This document shows, piece by piece, positions 57,483 to 64,000 of a DNA stretch of 64,000 nt (the stretch's first letter is position 1; every line of letters begins with the position of its first letter). Source of the stretch: an uncultured Prochlorococcus sp. (GTDB lineage: Bacteria; Cyanobacteriota; Cyanobacteriia; PCC-6307; Cyanobiaceae). A model generated the notes under the pieces. It did no database searches. It saw nothing but the letters and a program-made list of their open reading frames with translations, and was not told the DNA's origin. Position numbers and translations under genes: made by a program. The stretch is taken from the NCBI RefSeq assembly GCF_902616385.1, contig NZ_CACMSM010000004.1, positions 1 through 64,000 of the forward strand. Direction: 5' to 3'.

Positions 57483-58007
57483 ATGACTGAAACAAAAGAT
57501 CTAATAATCATTACTGCTAGTTGTGGTAGAAATCTAGAACTTTCTGAAAAATTTCTTGAAAAAAGTAATGAACTGAAAATAAGTTCTGAAATTTTAGATC
57601 TTACTACTCTTGATATTCCATTATTTAATCCAAGAATTCACAGCAAAGAAAATATTCCAAATGAAATAGAAGAATTAAAAAAAAAGCTTTTCGAGATTGA
57701 AAGGTGGGTGATTTGTGCGCCTGAATATAATGGATCCATACCTCCCATTCTCTCCAACTTCATAGCATGGCTATCTATTTCGGGAGATGACTTTAGGAAT
57801 TTATTTAATGGTCAACCTATTGCAATTGCAACATTTTCTGGTGGCATAGGGTTAGAACTACTGACCTCATTACGAATTCAATTAGTGCATTTAGGAAGTC
57901 AAGTATTAGGAAGACAACTTTTGTCGTCATATAGTAAACCTATTGATACAAAAACTATTGAAGATATTATTCAAAGACTTTTACAGATGAAAAAATTAAA
58001 AACATAA
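57483..58007 (+). CDS. NAD(P)H-dependent FMN reductase-like protein
   Basis: 174-residue flavodoxin-fold protein. TASCGRNLELSEKF is the FMN-phosphate loop, and CAPEYNGSIPPILSNFIAWLS is the typical second motif. It may reduce flavin or quinone. It directly follows flv1, so it probably belongs to the same transcript and could supply reduced flavin to the Flv pair. That link is inferred. ATG start. Confidence 0.85.
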   Translation: MTETKDLIIITASCGRNLELSEKFLEKSNELKISSEILDLTTLDIPLFNPRIHSKENIPNEIEELKKKLFEIERWVICAPEYNGSIPPILSNFIAWLSISGDDFRNLFNGQPIAIATFSGGIGLELLTSLRIQLVHLGSQVLGRQLLSSYSKPIDTKTIEDIIQRLLQMKKLKT

Positions 58008-58031
58008 ACTTTTAATAGCTAAAAATTAATC

Positions 58032-59864
58032 TCATTTTTTCTCATTCCAAACTTTTAAAATTTCTCTTGCCATTGGCAGGGCGTGAACAGATCCACCACC
58101 AGGAGTATTCTGTGCAAAAGCAACTACAAGTAATTCGCTATTTTCAGAGGGTGTAAAGCAAACAAACCAAGCATGATCTGAGCCACCTTCACCGTCTTCC
58201 GCAGTTCCTGTTTTACCTGACACTGGAGGTAAATTTGAAACTCCATAATTAATTGATACTCCTGTGCCAGACTCTACTACTTTCCGGAGACCACTTTTTA
58301 TCAATTGAATATTTTGTGGGTCAATATCAATTGGAATACGTTTTTTATCTGTAAGACTTTCTTCATCTTTTTTAGTCAAATGTGGAGTAACTAAATAACC
58401 TCCATTTGCAATAGCAGCATAAGCTCTAGCTATTTGAATAGGAGTAACTTGAACAACAAATTGTCCAATAGACATACTCGCAATATCTTCTGGGACCCAT
58501 GGAGTTCTTCCTGGTTGCCCCCATCCTCTGCCTTTTTTAGCCCACTCACTACTTGCTACTAATCCTTTATTTTCTTGTTCAGAAATTTCAATTCCAGATA
58601 AGGAATTAAAACCAAGTTTTCTAGAAACCTTATGAATTTCATCAACTCCTGCACCATATCCGACTTGATAAAAAAATGTATTACTCGAAACTCTTAAAGC
58701 ATCTTCATAACCTATTACTCCAAAACCTAAATCATTGTGTTCCCTGAAACATTGGCTTCCATAAGTGATACATGGTTTCGTATCTAACATTGTTTCTCTA
58801 GGAAATTTTCCACTTTCCAAGCCAGCTAAAGCCGTTACAATTTTCCAAACGCTTCCTGGATCGTAGGCATTTAATGCTCTATTAAATAAAGGTTTTTCAG
58901 AAGAATTAAAAAGTGTATTATATTCTTTCTCAGGTTTAAAATCCTTTGAGAAAAAATTTAAATCGAATGTAGGTTTACTTGCCATTGCTCTTATTGCACC
59001 ATCTCTTGGATCCATTACTATTATGGCTCCAGCTTTTTTATCTTTAAGAACCTCCTCAGCAACTAACTGCAGATTAAGATCGATTGTTAGTTGAATATCA
59101 TTACCTTGTACTGAAGGTCTTATACCCAATGATCTTTGAAATTTTCCTAATGAATTTACTTCAACCATTTCTCCGCCCCATTCACCTCTTATAAAATCTT
59201 CGTAAACATATTCAATTCCCGTCCTACCGATTAAGTCATTTAATTTATAACCCTTCTTAGATAAAAATTGATATTCTAATTCAGTAACTGGCTGAGTATA
59301 ACCAATTACATGGGCGGCAAGAGATTTATAAGGATAATTTCTAATTAAATTGGTAGCTATTTCAAAACTAATTAAATTACCTTCATTCTCCTTAAATTTT
59401 ATTAATTGATCTACATTTAAATCATCAAGAATAATTACTGAGAGTTTCTGATTTTTTAGACCATCAGAGTATTTTTTTTGAATTACATTACTATCAATAT
59501 TTAACAAATTAGAAATACTTGATTTATGTTGTTCCCAATTGCTTTTTTTAACATATTGAGGCTTTATTATTAAAGAATATTTCACTCTACTATTTGCTAG
59601 AACATTACCATTTTTATCTAGTATTCTTCCACGTATTGGCTGCGAAGCAATAAGTCTGATCCTATTATCATCTGACATTTTCTTAAAAGATTCATAGTTT
59701 AAAAGTTGTAAAAAAATTAACCTAAATAGAATCAATAAAAAGGAAACAGAAGAAAAAATAAGTAAGACTAGTGGTTGTCTTTTATATGAAATAAGTTTTT
59801 TATTAGGACTTGTTTTGATCAAAAATATAAATTTATTTAAATATTGTTTTTTCCAATAAAGCAA
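58032..59864 (-). CDS. mrdA: penicillin-binding protein 2 (cell elongation transpeptidase)
   Basis: Peptidoglycan transpeptidase of 610 residues: one N-terminal membrane segment (about 33-55), a dimerisation region, and a transpeptidase domain with active-site DPGSVWKIV (SxxK), SSNT (SxN) and KTGTAE (KTG). The start is TTG at 59864 or a later TTG codon; no ATG lies nearby. The 5' end overlaps the stop region of a 47-aa gene. Confidence 0.9.
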   Translation of the reverse strand: MLYWKKQYLNKFIFLIKTSPNKKLISYKRQPLVLLIFSSVSFLLILFRLIFLQLLNYESFKKMSDDNRIRLIASQPIRGRILDKNGNVLANSRVKYSLIIKPQYVKKSNWEQHKSSISNLLNIDSNVIQKKYSDGLKNQKLSVIILDDLNVDQLIKFKENEGNLISFEIATNLIRNYPYKSLAAHVIGYTQPVTELEYQFLSKKGYKLNDLIGRTGIEYVYEDFIRGEWGGEMVEVNSLGKFQRSLGIRPSVQGNDIQLTIDLNLQLVAEEVLKDKKAGAIIVMDPRDGAIRAMASKPTFDLNFFSKDFKPEKEYNTLFNSSEKPLFNRALNAYDPGSVWKIVTALAGLESGKFPRETMLDTKPCITYGSQCFREHNDLGFGVIGYEDALRVSSNTFFYQVGYGAGVDEIHKVSRKLGFNSLSGIEISEQENKGLVASSEWAKKGRGWGQPGRTPWVPEDIASMSIGQFVVQVTPIQIARAYAAIANGGYLVTPHLTKKDEESLTDKKRIPIDIDPQNIQLIKSGLRKVVESGTGVSINYGVSNLPPVSGKTGTAEDGEGGSDHAWFVCFTPSENSELLVVAFAQNTPGGGSVHALPMAREILKVWNEKK

Positions 59865-59976
59865 TGGTTGATTTTATCTCTTTAAGTCTATTGATTAAAT
59901 CTTGAAAATCACTATCTTCATTGTTCAGATCGAACGCGTCATTTTCAAGATTATTTGAATTTAAATTTTCAGTCAT
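59833..59976 (-). CDS. 47-aa acidic small protein overlapping the mrdA start
   Basis: MTENLNSNNLENDAFDLNNE, then DSDFQDLINRLKEIKSTIALLEKTIFK. An acidic N-terminus is followed by an amphipathic helix. Resembles the short C-terminal helical segments of exonuclease VII small subunits (XseB-like), but that is only a suggestion. It overlaps the presumed mrdA start by about 30 bases on the same strand, in another frame, which suggests coupling. ATG start. Confidence 0.5.
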   Translation of the reverse strand: MTENLNSNNLENDAFDLNNEDSDFQDLINRLKEIKSTIALLEKTIFK

Positions 59977-60084
59977 AAAACTTATACTTTTTAAGCAATT
60001 ATTTCAATTAATGGAATTCTAAATAATAAATTTATTATTTCAAAATTATTTTTACTTAGATACTTAAAAAATATCAAAAACAAA

Positions 60085-60693
60085 TTAATTTAATTTATTT
60101 ATATTTTGTTCAAAATAAGGATTACAACTATTCTTTGATATCCCTAAAGACCACCCAACAAACGAAGAAATAAATATCGTTACTATTAAAGGCAAAATTG
60201 CTTGTTGAGTATTTGTAAGACTGAACCATTCTCTCCAACTATTAAAAAATCTTTCTCTTTGAAATTTTCTTTTTTCATTTTCTAATAATCTCGTTTTTTT
60301 GGCGAAAGATTTTGTTACCCATTTTTCGAAAGGAGTTTTTTTTGTAATCGCCATCTTCCTCTCCACTTCTAATAATTGTCCAGAACTAAGATAAGGATGA
60401 AATGTACTTATCAATTCAAGAGTTTTTAAAAACATCTCAACAGTTGCATCTTTTATGAGCTTTTGCTCATGACTCAAATCAGCCCACTCTATTTCTGGAT
60501 AAAACCGATTCCTGTTTGGTGCAATTTGATCCTCTGACATTTGACCAGGTTCTCTAAGCCATCTATTAGTGTTTTCGTCAAATCTTCGCCAATATAAAAA
60601 AGGATTAATAAAAATTGTTTTGCCAGATACTTTGACTACATCTTGTTGCAGATGATTAGTTATCTTTCTTTCAGAATTTTTCGAATTTATCAA
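60085..60693 (-). CDS. hypothetical protein with C-terminal membrane anchor (202 aa)
   Basis: Soluble region (1-165) with the aromatic stretch INPFLYWRRFDENTNRWLREPGQMSEDQ, a basic linker (FEKWVTKSFAKKTRLLENEKRKFQRERFF) and one membrane segment AILPLIVTIFISSFVGWSLG near the C-terminus. TTG start, so the N-terminus is uncertain. I think this is conserved among marine cyanobacteria but know no function. Confidence 0.75.
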   Translation of the reverse strand: MINSKNSERKITNHLQQDVVKVSGKTIFINPFLYWRRFDENTNRWLREPGQMSEDQIAPNRNRFYPEIEWADLSHEQKLIKDATVEMFLKTLELISTFHPYLSSGQLLEVERKMAITKKTPFEKWVTKSFAKKTRLLENEKRKFQRERFFNSWREWFSLTNTQQAILPLIVTIFISSFVGWSLGISKNSCNPYFEQNINKLN

Positions 60694-60773
60694 AAGTCTA
60701 AATTATTAATCTAATTAAAGATTATCTTTTATTCACTATTTTTCCAGAAATATGAAAAATTATCCTATGAATA

Positions 60774-61487
60774 TTAAGTTATCGATAACTGCCAACGCTT
60801 CTTTAAATAATTACAGTATTCACACTTTAATGAAGGTTTGGGGAAATTATCCGAACGTAATAAATTAACCGTATCAATTATCTTATTTTCCACCCATGAA
60901 GTAGAACAATCTAATTTAATTAGATGTACGTCAAAATTTAATTGGTTATTAAATAACTCTTCATTTTTCTTTCCATTGAAATATAAAAGATAAGCTTCAT
61001 TCGCCACTTGAAAACCATTTTTTTTAAATAACCACTGATACATTTCTAATTGCCTCTTATAGGCTTTTGCATATTCGTATTTATTAAAAGTCTCAGACCA
61101 ATCAAAATTATTTCTAGAAGTTGCTTTCACATCAACAATAATAAGATCACCATTTTTTTTCTGCCAAATATCATCCACAGCACCACCAAAATCATAGTTG
61201 TGTTCTATTGACAGATATCTTATGCCTTGAAAATTACTTCTCCAACGTTCTAAATCTTTGTGTTTGAAAGGAACAGCATCAATACCATGTTCAATAAATA
61301 AAGGATGGGGCTCCTGAATTTTTCTGTAATAATCAAATTCATTTTTACATAAATTATCTACAGCTATATTTAAAGTAAAAGGTAATGATGGAGGTTTTAT
61401 TTGATATTTTTTGTCAAGTACACAACATCTTGGACAACTAAGATATTTCTCAACAGTAGATCGACTTAATTTAATAATCTCGCTCAT
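60774..61487 (-). CDS. Cys-rich PD-(D/E)XK nuclease (RecB/Cas4-like)
   Basis: 237 residues starting MSEIIKLSRSTVEKYLSCPRC. N-terminal cysteines at 18, 21 and 22, the nuclease core GGAVDDIW, IIVDVKATSRN and KRQLEMYQW, and a C-terminal C-E-Y-C pair (LKCEYCNYL). This spacing recalls the 4Fe-4S nucleases of the Cas4/AddB type. No CRISPR array or cas gene is nearby. The ATG at 61487 is preferred over the GTG at 61499. It is the last core-looking gene before the putative island. Confidence 0.8.
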   Translation of the reverse strand: MSEIIKLSRSTVEKYLSCPRCCVLDKKYQIKPPSLPFTLNIAVDNLCKNEFDYYRKIQEPHPLFIEHGIDAVPFKHKDLERWRSNFQGIRYLSIEHNYDFGGAVDDIWQKKNGDLIIVDVKATSRNNFDWSETFNKYEYAKAYKRQLEMYQWLFKKNGFQVANEAYLLYFNGKKNEELFNNQLNFDVHLIKLDCSTSWVENKIIDTVNLLRSDNFPKPSLKCEYCNYLKKRWQLSIT

Positions 61488-61558
61488 TACAGTTAACACC
61501 CCATTTAAAAATATTTCTTAAATAAAATAAAAGTCTTAAATTTTTAGAAAATTTGTAA

Positions 61559-61582
61559 TTTACTCCCACTAAATGGTTCTAG
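61559..61582. repeat. guaA-end-like core sequence, site 1
   Basis: Plus strand TTACTCCCACTAAATGGTTC. Read on the minus strand it gives AGAACCATTTAGTGGGAGTAA, one base away from codons for R-T-I-E-W-E-stop, the C-terminus expected for GMP synthetase. Shares TCCCACT and flanking bases with sites 2 and 3, same orientation. Confidence 0.6.
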
Positions 61583-61791
61583 TTGTAAAAGAAAAAGAAA
61601 ACATCAGTTATTGCAACGGATACTTGGGGTCATACTAACAGACTTTTATTGGGTGAGCATTAGGTGAGACTCAAAAGTGATTATCTTAAAAAAGTTAGGG
61701 AGGTTTATACGATCCTTTAGTAGAGAATTCATTATGAAACTTTTCAAGAATGCAAAGTAACTTAAAATAAAAAAAATTAAAAATTTCAATA
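61583..61791. other. intergenic stretch at the left edge of the island
   Basis: About 210 bases with no convincing gene before the methyltransferase. It contains the 11-bp tandem pair at 61652-61673. The only short frame starts at the ATG of site 1 and stops after 21 codons. Confidence 0.4.
61652..61673. repeat. 11-bp tandem pair beside site 1
   Basis: GGTGAGCATTA followed directly by GGTGAGACTCA. The exact 11-bp period puts GGTGAG on the same face of the helix twice. It starts about 71 bases from the site 1 core. Confidence 0.55.
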
Positions 61792-62748
61792 ATGTTTGCA
61801 TGTCCAAATTGCAAGGAGAAATTAAAACTTGTTAAATCTAGTCATTTACAATGTATTAATAAATCCTGTCACCTTCCTAAAAAGATATTTCCAATAATAA
61901 ATAAAATACCAATATTAATTCCATTTAATCTTAAAGATTGCATATTTGAAGAATCTTATTCTGAAAATTTTATAAATTTTGGTAGCAGAAAAAGAGATTC
62001 CTCTAGTATAAAAATGAAGATAAAAAAAACTGCTAAAGATTTAATATATGGTAAAAATATTAAAACAATTAAAAACTATAAATATCTTGCTGATCACTTA
62101 AAAAAAGACTCAAAAATATTAATAATAGGTGGAGGGACTATAGGTTCAGGAGCAGATTATTTCTTATCTGTATGCAAAAAAAAAGCAATAAAAGTAGATT
62201 CTATAGATGTTTATTTTTCTCAAAACATAACTGCAGTTGCTGATGCTCACTATCTTCCTTTTGAGAATGAATCATATCAATTAGTAATAATCCAAGCAGT
62301 TTTAGAACATGTTATTAACCCAAATCGTGTAGTAGAGGAGATTTACAGAATACTTGCAAATAACGCTATTGTTTATGCAGAAACTCCCTTTATGCAGTGC
62401 GTTCATGAAGGTCCTTATGATTTTACTAGATTTAGTCATTCAGGTCATAGATGGTTATTTAAAAAATTTAAAGAAATCTCATCAGGTGCGCATCATGGTG
62501 CATTCTCTTCCTCATTATTTATTTTGAGTTATGCAATTTCAGGTTTAATGAGAAATAAAACAATTGGGATTTTAATAAGAATTTTCTTTACTAGATTCAG
62601 TAAATTTCTAGATTTAATAAATGACTACAAGTCTAATATTGATGTCGCTTGTGGAACTTACTTTTTAGGTATTAAGTCTAATGATTATTCAAATGAAAAA
62701 AACCAAATTAAAATTGGAACTTTTTATAAAGGTGCTCAAAAAAAGTAA
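61792..62748 (+). CDS. SAM-dependent methyltransferase with N-terminal zinc-ribbon segment
   Basis: 318 residues. The N-terminus MFACPNCKEKLKLVKSSHLQ plus CINKSCHLPKKIFPI resembles a Trm112-like zinc-binding segment found in front of many island methyltransferases. The class I fold follows (ILIIGGGTIGSGADYFLSVC near 105, VQAVLEHVINPNRVVEEIYR near 165, VYAETPFMQ). Such proteins often modify surface polysaccharides; the target is unknown. ATG start. Cargo of the putative island. Confidence 0.82.
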   Translation: MFACPNCKEKLKLVKSSHLQCINKSCHLPKKIFPIINKIPILIPFNLKDCIFEESYSENFINFGSRKRDSSSIKMKIKKTAKDLIYGKNIKTIKNYKYLADHLKKDSKILIIGGGTIGSGADYFLSVCKKKAIKVDSIDVYFSQNITAVADAHYLPFENESYQLVIIQAVLEHVINPNRVVEEIYRILANNAIVYAETPFMQCVHEGPYDFTRFSHSGHRWLFKKFKEISSGAHHGAFSSSLFILSYAISGLMRNKTIGILIRIFFTRFSKFLDLINDYKSNIDVACGTYFLGIKSNDYSNEKNQIKIGTFYKGAQKK

Positions 62749-62843
62749 CATTTTCAAATATTAAATATTTATATCTTGTAATTTATTCTTAAATTTTCTC
62801 TACACCCTCTACGACTTCTCCATAAAGACAGTCATGATGCTCT

Positions 62844-62865
62844 GGGTGAGACAAGGGTGAGCAGG
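62844..62865. repeat. 11-bp tandem pair without a clear adjacent core
   Basis: GGGTGAGACAA followed by GGGTGAGCAGG, period 11. The same GGTGAG word as the pair at 61652-61673. Confidence 0.55.
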
Positions 62866-62959
62866 ATCACGTCAGATCCATTGCAAAATGATAAAAAAAG
62901 ACGAGTTATCTTCGGGTAGCACACTTTATTAGACTATAACTGGGTTCTCTACTCTTGGA

Positions 62960-62983
62960 CTATTCCCACTCAATAGTTCGACC
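62960..62983. repeat. guaA-end-like core sequence, site 2
   Basis: Plus strand CTATTCCCACTCAATAGTTC. On the minus strand it reads CGA ACT ATT GAG TGG GAA TAG, i.e. R-T-I-E-W-E-stop with no mismatch to that peptide. Confidence 0.65.
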
Positions 62984-63039
62984 CAATTTTGATGCTTCAA
63001 AGTCATTGGTATCATTGACTTCTTTGAGGTGAAGAATCC

Positions 63040-63061
63040 TATGACAAACCCGTGACCAACC
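63040..63061. repeat. 11-bp tandem pair beside site 2
   Basis: TATGACAAACC followed by CGTGACCAACC, eight of eleven positions equal. It starts about 59 bases after the site 2 core and is close in sequence to the pair beside site 3. Confidence 0.45.
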
Positions 63062-63098
63062 TATTAGTTCCATTTTTGATGAAATAAGGAAATTTTCC

Positions 63099-63121
63099 GT
63101 CACTCCCACTCTATAGTCCTG
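63099..63121. repeat. guaA-end-like core sequence, site 3
   Basis: Plus strand TCACTCCCACTCTATAGTCC. On the minus strand it reads AGG ACT ATA GAG TGG GAG TGA, again R-T-I-E-W-E-stop but with different codons. Only about 21 bases are preserved; the sequence before it does not continue as guaA. Confidence 0.65.
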
Positions 63122-63187
63122 AAATTTAAGCAAGAAATAAAGTCAGTCATAGCAATACATCTCGAGGCATAATTTTAAATATTATCT

Positions 63188-63209
63188 CGTGTGAAACCCG
63201 TGTGAAACC
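63188..63209. repeat. perfect 11-bp tandem pair beside site 3
   Basis: CGTGTGAAACC repeated twice without a gap. It starts about 67 bases after the site 3 core. Confidence 0.65.
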
Positions 63210-63253
63210 ACTTTTTAGATCGAGATTATTTAATAAAAACTAAAATTAATTAC

Positions 63254-63436
63254 TCAATCACAGTAAATTAAACAATTTTGATTTGTTGGATGTTCTCTAC
63301 ATTCTTTATCCCAAAAGTTTTGAAACTCAAGAGTACATTTTTCTGGTTCTTGTGGAGTCTCATTCAAGTTTAACCCTGCATAATTAAATGCAGTTAGGTA
63401 TCTTGGAAGGACATTGAATTGATTGAAAAGTTTCAT
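63254..63436 (-). CDS. 60-aa four-cysteine protein, copy B
   Basis: MKLFNQFNVLPRYLTAFNYA to NCLIYCD. Same length and same four cysteine positions (34, 46, 55, 59) as copy A at 43480-43662, with conservative changes mainly around residues 25-38. The ATG is preceded by AGATCTAGGAGGTCTT, a strong Shine-Dalgarno site in the same palindrome-like box as copy A. Function unknown. It lies in the island, divergent from RNA copy B. Confidence 0.8.
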   Translation of the reverse strand: MKLFNQFNVLPRYLTAFNYAGLNLNETPQEPEKCTLEFQNFWDKECREHPTNQNCLIYCD

Positions 63437-63499
63437 AAGACCTCCTAGATCTATATCTATATTGTCCTCCTATTAACTTGAAATTCATAGAGTATTTCT

Positions 63500-63652
63500 A
63501 CCCGAGTATTAGTGCTTTGTGGTTGTCACGACTATCATTTTCCATTCAGTAGGAGTAGAAATAATTCAGAAGTCAAAAGCACTTCATCGACTTTGTGGAC
63601 ACCGAGGTGCATACGACTCGAAGAGGGCAAACAAATGCCCTCTTATTTTTTT
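63500..63652 (+). ncRNA. structured RNA candidate, copy B, ending in a terminator
   Basis: Near-identical partner of the minus-strand RNA at 43258-43425. Helix GCACTTC (63579-63585) with GAGGTGC (63604-63610), then terminator stem AGAGGGCA/TGCCCTCT (63622-63643) followed by TATTTTTTT. A 5' segment with TGTCACGACTATC is also shared. An ORF can be read through it, but differences between the copies change the peptide far more than the helices. The 5' end is not defined. Confidence 0.7.
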
Positions 63653-63737
63653 AGGAAACTTTCACTGATTTTTCTTCTAAATCTCTTTCATAAATGCTTA
63701 GTCGTTAATATCCATATCTTTTCGTCACTAATGCACC

Positions 63738-64000
63738 TCATTCACCCCAGACTTTACTTATCCTGTCTTGGATTTTTTGTAAAAAGGTGTCCTTTAATGT
63801 TTTTACCCCATAAACATGGTTTTTTTCCTTCCTAATCACATCAACGATTTTTATTTGAGTTTCAAGATTAGGTAGAGGAATTTTGATATTCTTAATTTCC
63901 ACCAAGTGCAGATTACTAACTGTTCCACTTTTAGTGAAATTTAATGCCTGCTGGTAAACAAATGAGGTATTAAGAATTTCTGCCAAATAATCCGAGTCGA
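63738..64000 (-). CDS. hsdS: type I restriction-modification specificity subunit HsdS, 3' part
   Basis: The frame is open to the right edge (DSDYLAEILNTSFVYQQALN), so the start is outside. The segment GTVSNLHLVEIKNIKIPLPNLETQIKIVDVI is the classic end of a HsdS target-recognition domain (I-x-L-P-x-L-E-x-Q). The helical tail ends KVWGE and stop at 63738. The hsdS 5' part and probably hsdM/hsdR lie to the right. It supports the view that this end is an accessory island. Confidence 0.85.
   Translation of the reverse strand, partial: DSDYLAEILNTSFVYQQALNFTKSGTVSNLHLVEIKNIKIPLPNLETQIKIVDVIRKEKNHVYGVKTLKDTFLQKIQDRISKVWGE

Larger units (their letters stand above)
62749..63253. other. 505-bp gene-free region between island cargo genes
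   Basis: No gene is convincing. It holds att-like cores 2 and 3, three of the four 11-bp tandem pairs and the short inverted repeat GGATCACGTCAGATCC near 62864-62880. A weak core-like match (TACACCCTCTA) sits at 62801. The pattern suggests stacked remnants of integration events. Confidence 0.6.

Noticed and set aside
62801..62820. Possible fourth guaA-like core (TACACCCTCTACGACTT)
   Set aside because: Only the first eleven bases resemble the others, and the distance to the next 11-bp pair (24 bases) does not fit the pattern.
1..64000. CRISPR arrays, rRNA genes and insertion sequences
   Set aside because: No regularly spaced repeat array, rRNA-like sequence or transposase frame was found on either strand.

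Overview
The window looks like a chromosomal segment of a high-light-adapted Prochlorococcus, or a very close relative. The DNA is strongly AT-rich, genes are packed with tiny gaps or short overlaps, and several markers are cyanobacterial: PsbX, Ycf66, a YggT/Ycf19 protein, a high-light-inducible (Hli) protein, a paired Flv3/Flv1 diflavin system, a KtrB/KtrA potassium system, SufBCDS, and a permuted two-piece tmRNA whose tag reads ANKIVSFSRQTAPVAA. No rRNA, CRISPR array or insertion sequence is visible. The one tRNA is tRNA-Leu with an apparent AAG anticodon.

Layout: 1-8.1 kb holds the 3' part of an HtrA/Deg protease, an ABC-F ATPase, small hypothetical proteins and a minus-strand ion-transport operon (SLC13-like carrier, KtrB, KtrA). 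8.1-16.9 kb holds a type II NADH dehydrogenase, CysH, CoaX, a Bcp peroxiredoxin, a broken phosphopantetheinyl transferase, RarA, phosphoglucomutase and a DUF4912 protein. 16.9-21.7 kb is the sufBCDS Fe-S assembly operon. 21.7-31.9 kb holds an S9 peptidase, peptide deformylase, a HIT protein, an SbmA-like ABC transporter followed by an Hli protein, Ycf66, PsbX, YggT, AccC, tRNA-Leu and an LpxB-like protein. 31.9-41 kb holds a PRC-barrel protein, SMC, a possible stand-alone LigD-type phosphoesterase, two small membrane-linked proteins, an rRNA-methylase-like protein, the tmRNA and an aldo/keto reductase. 41-44 kb is an accessory-looking patch: an orphan ParA ATPase, a repeat-rich spacer, tiny ORFs with strong Shine-Dalgarno sites and a structured RNA candidate. 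44-61.5 kb is ordinary core metabolism (ArgJ, CoaE, GatB, ThiO-like oxidase, Ndk, SpeA, AlaS, Flv3, Flv1, FMN reductase, PBP2) ending in a Cys-rich PD-(D/E)XK nuclease.

From about 61.5 kb to the right edge the sequence looks like a genomic island. It carries a methyltransferase, a second copy of the tiny-protein/RNA cassette seen at 43 kb (inverted, 20 kb away), and the end of a type I restriction specificity subunit. Scattered through it are three degenerate copies of a roughly 20-bp sequence that, read on the minus strand, resembles the last codons of guaA (R-T-I-E-W-E-stop). Each is followed 59-71 bp later by a tandem pair of 11-bp repeats, and a fourth such pair stands alone. I read these as attachment-site remnants of repeated integration at the 3' end of a guaA gene expected to lie to the right of the window. 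This island and the duplicated small-protein/RNA cassette are the two most interesting observations. Functions are inferred by reading motifs; no database search was run.
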